A stretch of DNA of 12,418 nt from Saprospiraceae bacterium (GTDB lineage Bacteria; Bacteroidota; Bacteroidia; Chitinophagales; Saprospiraceae): positions 1 to 12,418 of the forward strand of contig JALHPW010000079.1 in NCBI GenBank assembly GCA_022842255.1. Reading direction: 5' to 3'. Under the pieces are notes generated by a model. It did no database searches and was not told the DNA's origin. It worked only from the letters and a program-made list of their open reading frames with translations. Positions 7,234-12,418 of this stretch are shown here, piece by piece (position 1 is the first letter of the stretch; each line of letters begins with the position of its first letter). The translations under genes and the position numbers were made by a program.

Positions 7234-7282
7234 GACGCATGGCTCCAGCCCTGTGCCCGCTATTCCGGTCGACTCAGCCGAC
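7234..7282. repeat. Double-hairpin intergenic repeat, copy B (diverged)
   Basis: It aligns over about 48 bp with copy A at 6418-6467: gcatggctccagcc, then c-tgtgcc, the linker ctatt, and a second palindrome ending cagccgac. Both hairpins carry changes that weaken pairing. It ends 5 bp from the stop codon of the leftward T9SS gene. Two related copies about 800 bp apart point to a genome-wide repeat family. Confidence 0.6.
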
Positions 7283-7287
7283 AAAAC

Positions 7288-9756
7288 TCACTCCCCAATC
7301 ACCACCCCAACACCCCCCAGGCGCACTCCATCCCGTTCCAACACCAAAAAATACCCGCCCGCTGCCAAATCGCCCAAGTCGAGCCGCAAACTGTGCTGCG
7401 CCCAATCTAAGTCGTCAAACCGAGCCTTTAGTCCCCCATGTAAATCATAAACCAGCACCACATCAGGATTGGCGGCGCCCCCTTCGGATTCCCAGTGGAT
7501 TTGAATCCTATCCTTGGCCGGGTTGGGCGTTACCCGGATTTGCGCCGTAGGGCTGGATAAATCCGAGGTGCCCACCACAAAGATTGGAAAACAAGCCGAA
7601 GTGTCGCTGCATCCCGCTTGGGTGACCAACACCGCGTAATTGCCCGATTCCGTGGGCGTAAACGTGGCGTTTGTAGCGCCAGCTATGGGACTAAAGTCTT
7701 CACAATCAAGCCATTGAAAACTTGCGTTCGCGGCCTGGGCGCTCAGACTGATATCGTTTTGGGAGACGGACAAATCCACCGTTGCTTGGCTCAAATGAAG
7801 TGTGACGATGCTGTCGCAGCCCGCCGCATTCAACAGCGCAAATTGATAAATCCCCGGAATCGAAAGGGGCAGTCCGTAAAAATTAAGCGTATCCCCGACA
7901 CAAAGGCTGGCCTCCATGGAGGTTGCCGAGGTAGCCGACACGCTAAAATCCGTGGAGAAAGTACTGCTATCAAGCGTATTGCTCACGGTCAGGGTAGCCG
8001 TGTACTGGCCGGGCTGCGAATATTTCACCACGGGGTTTTGTGCTGTAGAAGCGTTCGGGTTGCCGCCCGGGAAGGCCCATTGGTAGGAGAGGGCACTGCC
8101 TGTGGAGGCGTCAGTAAAATGCAGGGTGGCAGGGGCGCACAGCAGTCCATTTTGCATGGAAAAAAGTGCGTTGGGCGGGGTAGGCAGTTTGCGCAGGGTA
8201 ATGTTGGACGGGTTTTGAATCAATTCCCAATATGGCGGCAGATTCAGCTGGGTAAAGCTTCCGTTCAAGGAACCGCTCGACTGGATCACCACATAATCGC
8301 CCACGGGGATGTTGCCGGATTCCAGCACGTTCAGCGTCCCGCTCAGGTTGCAGGAACCCTGGAGATTGAGCAAATCCGAGGATGCCGTGCCCCCCGCCTC
8401 AACGACCTGTATTTCGATTTTGCTCTGGGCTTGCAGCGAAAGGTTGGGGCCTTTCATGGTCAGCATCCCCGTGCCGTTGCCCAGGCCCGGCGCAATCGTT
8501 CCCGACCCGACTACCGTGCCATCGAGGGTACCTAGACCTTCCAGTCGCCCGTTGTTGATGACAAACCCGACCGTCACCACATTCGTGTTCAACTTCCGGA
8601 GCGTTCCGGAAATCTGCAAATCCGCCTTAAAATTCGCGGCAGGATTTCCATCCAAACTGAAAATGGCATCGCTTGGAACGATCACCGTGCCGGACAATTG
8701 GTCGTTGCCCGTGTACAGCCCGCCGCCTTGGACCGTCAGGTTGCCGAGCAGGTTTTTCTGGTTGGTACTGGCCACCGTGGTATCGGAAATGGTGGTGAAG
8801 CCGCGGACTAGCACCGTGTTAGCAGTGCCTTTGACCCAGTTGAACTGGCCCCGAATTTGGAGTCCGGGGTTCAATGAGCCGCCCAGCAGCGTGTAATTGG
8901 CCAGGGTATCCACCCCATTGGCGCTGGAGCAGGCCCCACTCGTCTGTTCAATATCGACCAGAATGGTATTGGGGTGCAGAAAGCGGCAGTTTCCGGTGCC
9001 GATCCAGATTTTGCCCGCGCCGCCAAGGGTGCTGTTGCTGATTTCCAGGATCCGCTCCACCCGCAAAGAAGCCCCGGCAGCGATGTTGACGGCCGAACTG
9101 TCGATGATACAATTGAAGGGTGATTGGAAATAATAATTGACCAGGTAGCCGGTCTGGATATTGATGTTGGCCTTGTTGAACAAGTACAGGGATTCAAAAT
9201 CCATGTTGCCCGCGCCGGTTTTGTAGAGCGTGCCCCGCACCACAAACCCAAAATAAGCGCTGAAGGAGTAAAAATTGGTGTTGTCCTGAAAAGTGGCGAC
9301 CCCCGATGGCGCAATCTCAAAAGTGCCCCCGTCCTTCATCCAAAACACCCCCTTGATAAAATGGGCGCTGCCGTTCAGCACAAAGGCCCGGGCATTGAAA
9401 TTCAGGGTAGCCATATTGGTCTCCACACTGCCATTGGCCACGATTTTGGGCAAAAAGATATGGTTACCGCCCGCATTAACGTCCATTTTGCCCGAAATGC
9501 TCAACATGCCAGACCCGCCAATCGTGCAGTTCTGGCTCAAAATCAGCGCCCGAATGCTGACCGTATCGTCCAGCACCACGGAATGCCCGATGAGCCGAAC
9601 CGTGTCGCTCGCGCCCGGCACCTGTCCGCAGGACCAGTTGGCGGGGTTGTTCCAGTTGCCCATGGCCGGTCCGCTCCACTGGCAGATAGTGGCTTTGGTG
9701 TTGTAGGGTAGGGAGGATAAAATGCAGAGGATGTAGGGTAGGAATAGTTTGTGCAT
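7288..9756 (-). CDS. Secreted beta-strand-repeat/PKD protein with T9SS type A sorting domain
   Basis: The product is 822 residues. The frame is open 86 codons further upstream, but that stretch does not read like protein, and ATG 9756 opens a signal peptide (MHKLFLPYILCILSSLP). Just after it comes the W-G-x-W-NW-P-x-D-V pattern (QWSGPAMGNWNNPANWSCGQ, then VPGASDTVRLIGHSVVL), typical of proteins that continue as a parallel beta-helix. Residues of about 60-500 are low-complexity beta-strand repeats (GGSGMLSISGKM, LEGLGTLDGTVVGSGTIAPG), as in autotransporter-like adhesins. A PKD domain follows at about 526-612 (FTDASTGSALSYQWAFPGGN, PGQYTATLTVSN), then a GCDSIVTLHL module at about 615-658, an Ig-like module (FQWLDCEDFSPIAGATN, ESGNYAVLVTQAGCSDTSAC), and the T9SS tail from about 738 (VTPNPAKDRIQIHW, LAAGGYFLVLERDG). 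It is exported to the cell surface; adhesion is the likely role. No enzymatic motif was recognised. Confidence 0.86.
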   Translation of the reverse strand: MHKLFLPYILCILSSLPYNTKATICQWSGPAMGNWNNPANWSCGQVPGASDTVRLIGHSVVLDDTVSIRALILSQNCTIGGSGMLSISGKMDVNAGGNHIFLPKIVANGSVETNMATLNFNARAFVLNGSAHFIKGVFWMKDGGTFEIAPSGVATFQDNTNFYSFSAYFGFVVRGTLYKTGAGNMDFESLYLFNKANINIQTGYLVNYYFQSPFNCIIDSSAVNIAAGASLRVERILEISNSTLGGAGKIWIGTGNCRFLHPNTILVDIEQTSGACSSANGVDTLANYTLLGGSLNPGLQIRGQFNWVKGTANTVLVRGFTTISDTTVASTNQKNLLGNLTVQGGGLYTGNDQLSGTVIVPSDAIFSLDGNPAANFKADLQISGTLRKLNTNVVTVGFVINNGRLEGLGTLDGTVVGSGTIAPGLGNGTGMLTMKGPNLSLQAQSKIEIQVVEAGGTASSDLLNLQGSCNLSGTLNVLESGNIPVGDYVVIQSSGSLNGSFTQLNLPPYWELIQNPSNITLRKLPTPPNALFSMQNGLLCAPATLHFTDASTGSALSYQWAFPGGNPNASTAQNPVVKYSQPGQYTATLTVSNTLDSSTFSTDFSVSATSATSMEASLCVGDTLNFYGLPLSIPGIYQFALLNAAGCDSIVTLHLSQATVDLSVSQNDISLSAQAANASFQWLDCEDFSPIAGATNATFTPTESGNYAVLVTQAGCSDTSACFPIFVVGTSDLSSPTAQIRVTPNPAKDRIQIHWESEGGAANPDVVLVYDLHGGLKARFDDLDWAQHSLRLDLGDLAAGGYFLVLERDGVRLGGVGVVIGE

Positions 9757-9841
9757 GAGTGGGAGGAGTGGTTGTTTGGGAGTGTAGATGCGGTGGGGTG
9801 GGGAAATGTGGTTTTTTTGGGGGGAGGACGCTTGAACAATT

Positions 9842-9872
9842 GCGTTAAAAACGCCGCAGCGCGGCGAAACGC
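9842..9872 (-). terminator. Terminator-like hairpin in the leader of the T9SS gene
   Basis: Inner arms cgccgc/gcggcg (9852-9857 with 9861-9866) pair over 6 bp around a 3-nt loop. On the minus strand a T5 run follows directly. Outer arms gcgtt/aacgc (9842-9846 with 9868-9872) can also pair. It lies about 85 bp upstream of the T9SS gene start, reading in the same direction. No gene on that strand is seen to end here, so it may be a leader structure or the end of lost DNA. Confidence 0.4.
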
Positions 9873-10087
9873 CTATAGCAAAATGCCATAAATCACATTC
9901 GAGTTGTAGAGCACCGTACACGAGCGAGAATGTTTCGATGCCCTGTACCTCCCTTAATTTTGCCTGAACAGATTCCGATTTCTTCGGGACGCTGCAGCAA
10001 ACATAGCACTTCAATTTTCATGCGTATGCGCATGGGGCAAGCCTATTCCAAGTGGGCTTTTTGTACGGTTTGATACATAGTTTCATT

Positions 10088-10317
10088 ATGCCTATCAGTT
10101 TTGTGGCCAGTCTTTTTAAAAGCGATGTAGCCGTCTACAACACGGGCGCATTGAATGACCTTGGCTTTTTGTTGGGGTCGAGTGGTTGGGGATTTTTGGC
10201 GGTGAGTAAGTCGAAGAAGTAAACTTGGGTTTAGAGCTTCGAGGCGTAGTGGCCCTATTCAAAGCCAAAAAACCAATCGAAGTGCCTGAAAACCAGGTGA
10301 TTCGAAAATTGAAATAA
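10088..10317 (+). pseudogene. Possible decayed coding remnant, two frames
   Basis: A 44-codon frame from ATG 10088 to TAA 10220-10222 (MPISFVASLFKSDVAVYNTG..., ending SKSKK) is followed in another frame by an open stretch from 10210 to TAA 10315-10317 that reads VEEVNLGLELRGVVALFKAK and ends VPENQVIRKLK. The second stretch has no ATG of its own. Together they could be one short gene broken by a frameshift. I do not recognise a family. Chance open frames of this size are common, so this is a weak call. The minus strand also has short open frames here. Confidence 0.22.
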
Positions 10318-10334
10318 TTTTTCCGCAAAAACAG

Positions 10335-10366
10335 TTTGGTTATTCCAAAACAACGTCGGATATTTG
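10335..10366 (+). promoter_or_regulatory. Promoter of tRNA-Val
   Basis: A -33 TTTG at 10335-10338, a 20-bp spacer, and GATATTTG at 10359-10366, which matches TAnnTTTG in seven of eight positions. Spacing fits the Bacteroidota primary sigma factor. Transcription would begin near 10372-10374, just ahead of the tRNA 5' end at 10385, leaving a short leader for RNase P to remove. Confidence 0.65.
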
Positions 10367-10384
10367 CCGCCGCTTTAGGCGAAA

Positions 10385-10459
10385 GGGCGCATAACTCAGT
10401 TGGTTCAGAGTGGCTGCCTTACAAGCAGCAAGTCGGAGGTTCGAGTCCTTCTGTGCCCA
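10385..10459 (+). tRNA. tRNA-Val (anticodon TAC)
   Basis: 75 nt that fold completely. The acceptor gggcgca pairs with tgtgccc (one G-U). The D-stem is actc/gagt, the anticodon stem gctgc/gcagc encloses the loop cttacaa with TAC at 34-36, and the T-stem ggagg/ccttc encloses ttcgagt. The variable loop aagtc is short. The discriminator is A. CCA is not encoded and must be added after transcription. It reads GUA and probably other GUN valine codons. A promoter and a terminator frame it closely, so it is a single-gene unit. Confidence 0.96.
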
Positions 10460-10460
10460 C

Positions 10461-10490
10461 AAGGCCTTCCAGAGATGGGAGGCCTTTTTT
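10461..10490 (+). terminator. Intrinsic terminator of tRNA-Val
   Basis: A 10-bp stem (aaggccttcc with gggaggcctt, one wobble pair) around the loop agagat, ending in T6. It begins two bases after the tRNA discriminator. Confidence 0.9.
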
Positions 10491-10507
10491 GTTTTCGCCA
10501 CATAGCT

Positions 10508-10615
10508 GGGCGCATAACTCAGTTGATTCAGTGTGTCCCGATTTTACATCGGGAAAGTCGGAGAGCCCGTCCCGATAAAATCGGGATTCGTCCCGAGTAC
10601 TCGGGACTGTGCCCA
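10508..10615 (+). pseudogene. tRNA-Val pseudogene rebuilt by palindromic inserts
   Basis: The first 24 bases match tRNA-Val at 23 positions (gggcgcataactcagttg, then a for g, then attcag) and the acceptor 3' strand ctgtgcccac is identical, so this is a tandem copy. Inside, the anticodon stem is replaced by tcccgattttacatcggga (10536-10554) and the T-arm ggttcgagtccttc is gone. In its place stand tcccgataaaatcggga (10570-10586) and gtcccgagtactcgggac (10590-10607). The total is 108 nt against 75. The D-stem has a T-T mismatch and no proper T-loop remains. The 7-nt loop ttttaca would place TTA, not TAC, at the anticodon position, followed by a C at 37. A working valine tRNA is very unlikely. 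Confidence 0.8.
10536..10607. repeat. Cluster of three tcccga/tcggga palindromes
   Basis: Three hairpins with the same arms: 10536-10554 (7-nt loop), 10570-10586 (core ataaaat) and 10590-10607, the last a perfect 18-bp palindrome. The first two are near reverse complements of each other, differing by a 2-nt insertion (ca). An alternative stem tcggga-ttcg-tcccga (10581-10596) with a UUCG loop also forms. The repeated arm suggests a short mobile palindrome family inserted in the tRNA copy. Confidence 0.75.
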
Positions 10616-10616
10616 C

Positions 10617-10646
10617 AAGGCCTTCCAATTTGGGAGGCCTTTTTTG
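10617..10646 (+). terminator. Duplicated intrinsic terminator behind the tRNA pseudogene
   Basis: The same 10-bp stem as the tRNA-Val terminator (aaggccttcc/gggaggcctt) with a different loop (aattt) and a T6 run. It is part of the duplicated tRNA-plus-terminator unit and appears intact. Confidence 0.85.
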
Positions 10647-10705
10647 TTTTTTGCAATAGCTCGCCTCCTACTCCATTTGCCCTGCATAGCCCTTTCCGTG
10701 TCTGA

Positions 10706-10737
10706 TTTGCAATTATTCCCCCTACTCCTGACTTTTG
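10706..10737 (+). promoter_or_regulatory. Candidate promoter for the TPR protein
   Basis: TTTG at 10706-10709, a 20-bp spacer, then GACTTTTG at 10730-10737 (seven of eight to TAnnTTTG). Architecture matches the tRNA-Val promoter. The leader would be about 140 nt. A second -7-like site, GACCTTTG, lies at 10764-10771 but its nearest TTTG is only 16 bp upstream. Confidence 0.5.
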
Positions 10738-10742
10738 TCAGG
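10727..10742. other. Hairpin overlapping the TPR-gene promoter
   Basis: A 6-bp perfect inverted repeat, cctgac-tttt-gtcagg, that overlaps the -7 element at 10730-10737. Its left arm plus loop (cctgacttttgt) recurs as cctgacctttgt at 10761-10772, 34 bp downstream. It could be an operator, a tandem promoter or a weak terminator (ttttg follows). Confidence 0.4.
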
Positions 10743-10882
10743 TTTTGTCATGGTTCACTCCCTGACCTTTGTAGCATCATTTAATTAATTTAGGATCAGG
10801 GCCTTGGAACAATCTTGTTCTTATCGGCAATTTGCACTTACTGCATTCACCCTGCCCTTCCTAAAAATTCAACGTTTTAAAT

Positions 10883-12418
10883 ATGATGCACAAACTAATC
10901 GGTGCAGTAGCAGCCATGCTATTGCTCTTAAATGCTCTTTCTGCTCAAAAAAGCGACGCATTTCAGACTGCAATGTATCTGGAACAATGGCAGGAGGCGG
11001 TGTCGATTCAGGAAACTCAATGCAAAAATACCCCGGACAACTGGCTCAACTGGTTTCACATGGCAGACGCTTATATGGCTGGTAGCCGACCGCTGGATGC
11101 CAAAACGGCGTTGCAAAATGTAGGGAAATATTCCAACCAGGTCAGTCATCAGCTCATCGTAGAGGGGCGCTTGGCCATGATCGATGGACAGGTTGAAACA
11201 GCAGATAAGCTATTCAAAAAAGCCGCTAAAACAGGTAAAAGAGATTTCGTGACGCTCCGACTTCTGGGCGAATCCTGGTTGTTTGGCGCTACCCGAAATT
11301 TGAAAAAGGCAGAAGCATTCCTATCGGATGCTCGTAAACGGAATCACCGCGACTTCCAAACCCAAATGGATCTTGGCTACTGCTACCGTGCTTTGCTGGA
11401 CGGCGGGAAAGCCTTGACTCACTTTGATTTCGCACAAACATTGAACCCGCAAAACGCTTTGCCTGCACTGATGTCGGCCATGGTCTACAAAAGTGCTAAA
11501 GTGGAAACCCGGCAATTGGAAATGCTAGATAAAGCACTTTCAATCGAACCGGAGTTCGTCGAAGCACTCCAACAAAAAGCAGAACTGTATTACTATCGTC
11601 AACGCGATTTTCCGGCTGCGGCAACTGCTTATGCCCGCTTGCTTGAAGTAGACCCTAAGGCGCCGATTACAGATAAAATGGCCTATGTAAATGCGCTTTT
11701 TTTGTCCAAGCAATACGATCAAACCATTCTTTGGGTGGATAAGATTATCGGGGAAGATGGAAGCCGCAATTATTTGCGCCGGCTTTCTGCATACGCTTAC
11801 TACGAAACTGAAAACTACCCAAAAGGCAAGGCGATTATGGACGAGTACTTTGCCCGGGTGGAGATCGAAAAGATTATCCCGCAAGATTATGAATACTACG
11901 CCAGGCTTCTGCAAAAGGAAGGTCAGGACTCCTCAGCACTAATTTATTTCCAAAAAGCCATCTCTTTAGATCCATCCAGATGGGATTTGTTTGCAGAAAT
12001 TGGTGCTATACGGTACAAAATCAAAGATTACCTGGGCGCAGCAGAGGCGTTCGAACACCGTCTGGATTCTTTGACCAGGCCTACCGCGCTCGATTATTAC
12101 AAAGCAGGCCTGGCGCGCTACATGATACAGGATTCGTCCAATTATGTGCTAGCCGCAGCCTATTTTGCTAAGGTAAGTGATATAGTGCCGGAGCAATCCA
12201 TTGGATGGCTGATGCAAGCTAAGTCATTGTCCAAAATCGAACCAGATCTTGAAGCCAGCCCCGAACGCACTGCAGAGTTCGGGAAAGCCAAGGCTGCTTT
12301 TGAGCAGTATGTAGCCATTGCTGAAAAGGAGGAGCCTGGCAAACAAACCAAAGACTTGATTTCGGCCTATGAATACCTTGCTTATTACTATATCCTTCAA
12401 AATGAAACGGAAAAAGTG
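10883..12418 (+). CDS. Secreted tetratricopeptide-repeat (TPR) protein, 3' end outside window
   Basis: An open frame of exactly 512 codons from ATG 10883 to the last base, with no stop, so the gene continues beyond the window. A second ATG follows at 10886. The N-terminus MMHKLIGAVAAMLLLLNALS ends in A-Q, a Sec signal peptide with a cleavage site typical of this phylum; there is no lipobox. The rest is alpha-helical and TPR-like: WLNWFHMADAYMAGSRPLDA, AKVETRQLEMLDKALSIEPE, FVEALQQKAELYYYRQRDFP followed by AAATAYARLLEVDP, and SSALIYFQKAISLDPSRWDL followed by FAEIGAIRYKIKDYLGAAEA. These show the A-x-x-x-Y/F and ALxxxP spacing of 34-residue repeats. Such periplasmic TPR proteins act as scaffolds for protein complexes; the partner cannot be told. 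Ala and Lys rich, with no enzyme motif. The upstream leader carries a promoter candidate at 10706-10737. Confidence 0.88.
   Translation, partial: MMHKLIGAVAAMLLLLNALSAQKSDAFQTAMYLEQWQEAVSIQETQCKNTPDNWLNWFHMADAYMAGSRPLDAKTALQNVGKYSNQVSHQLIVEGRLAMIDGQVETADKLFKKAAKTGKRDFVTLRLLGESWLFGATRNLKKAEAFLSDARKRNHRDFQTQMDLGYCYRALLDGGKALTHFDFAQTLNPQNALPALMSAMVYKSAKVETRQLEMLDKALSIEPEFVEALQQKAELYYYRQRDFPAAATAYARLLEVDPKAPITDKMAYVNALFLSKQYDQTILWVDKIIGEDGSRNYLRRLSAYAYYETENYPKGKAIMDEYFARVEIEKIIPQDYEYYARLLQKEGQDSSALIYFQKAISLDPSRWDLFAEIGAIRYKIKDYLGAAEAFEHRLDSLTRPTALDYYKAGLARYMIQDSSNYVLAAAYFAKVSDIVPEQSIGWLMQAKSLSKIEPDLEASPERTAEFGKAKAAFEQYVAIAEKEEPGKQTKDLISAYEYLAYYYILQNETEKV

Larger units (their letters stand above)
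9757..10384. other. Intergenic region with hairpins and no intact gene
   Basis: 628 bp between the leftward T9SS gene and tRNA-Val. It holds a hairpin at 9842-9872, a minus-strand TATGTTTG (-7-like, 9998-10005), a short palindrome at 10019-10034 (catgcg-tatg-cgcatg), a possible decayed coding remnant at 10088-10317 and the tRNA promoter at 10335-10366. Other open frames here are short and without recognisable protein character. Confidence 0.55.

Noticed and set aside
7618..8535. A 305-codon plus-strand frame inside the leftward T9SS gene
   Set aside because: It is antisense to a well-supported secreted protein with PKD and repeat domains. Its basic, low-information translation is typical of a shadow frame.
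9757..10014. An 86-codon extension upstream of the T9SS gene start
   Set aside because: It would bury the signal peptide inside the protein, and it reads through a hairpin. The Met at 9756 opens a normal signal peptide.
10039..10063. Terminator from aagcc...ggctttttt
   Set aside because: The stem is only about five base pairs with a long loop, and no plus-strand gene ends just before it.
10385..10646. Integration site of a mobile island in tRNA-Val
   Set aside because: The second copy includes the whole tRNA and terminator, not just a 3' end, and there is no integrase gene or island between or beside the copies.
10336..10705. Overlapping plus and minus open frames across the tRNA and its duplicate
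   Set aside because: They run through tRNA-Val, its terminator and the palindromes; the RNA features fully explain the sequence.

Overview
The window looks like chromosomal DNA from a member of the Bacteroidota, most likely a Saprospiria-type genus such as Haliscomenobacter or Lewinella. The genus-level guess is inference. The phylum call rests on two proteins with C-terminal type IX secretion (T9SS type A) sorting domains, a TonB-dependent receptor C-terminus, a small FPGYD-type lipoprotein, and promoter elements of the Bacteroidota form (TTTG, about 20 nt, then TAnnTTTG). No phage, conjugation, CRISPR, restriction or toxin-antitoxin module is visible.

Layout. 1-507 (+) is the C-terminus of a TonB-dependent outer membrane receptor. 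511-739 is a repeat block: two copies of a palindromic element, the second bounded by perfect 23-bp inverted repeats, packed between the stop codons of two convergent genes. 744-1133 (-) is a small lipoprotein with a TTG start. 1315-2409 (+) is class 1 fructose-1,6-bisphosphatase. 2456-5620 (+) is a 1054-residue secreted Asp-box beta-propeller protein with a T9SS tail. 5710-5748 is a bidirectional terminator shared with the convergent cyclophilin-type prolyl isomerase ppiB (5768-6268, -). 6269-6674 is a divergent intergenic region with a hairpin repeat and promoter candidates. 6675-7004 (+) is a small secreted protein of unknown function, followed by a very long-stem terminator (7066-7119) and a second, worn copy of the hairpin repeat. 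7288-9756 (-) is an 822-residue secreted protein (beta-strand-repeat, PKD, Ig-like and T9SS domains). 9757-10384 has no convincing intact gene but holds hairpins, a possible decayed coding remnant and the promoter of tRNA-Val.

10385-10490 is tRNA-Val(TAC) with its terminator. Directly downstream, 10508-10646 is a second copy of the same tRNA-plus-terminator unit. In it the anticodon stem and T-arm have been replaced by three tcccga...tcggga palindromes, so it is most likely a tRNA pseudogene. 10883 to the window end (+) is an uninterrupted signal-peptide/TPR protein that runs off the edge.

Functionally the window mixes housekeeping genes (fbp for gluconeogenesis, ppiB for protein folding, tRNA-Val) with cell-envelope or exported proteins. 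Nearly every gene has its own promoter or terminator and neighbours often point in opposite directions, so this is not a pathway operon. I did not find a convincing new multi-gene system. The most unusual items are the rebuilt tRNA-Val copy and the two families of palindromic intergenic repeats.
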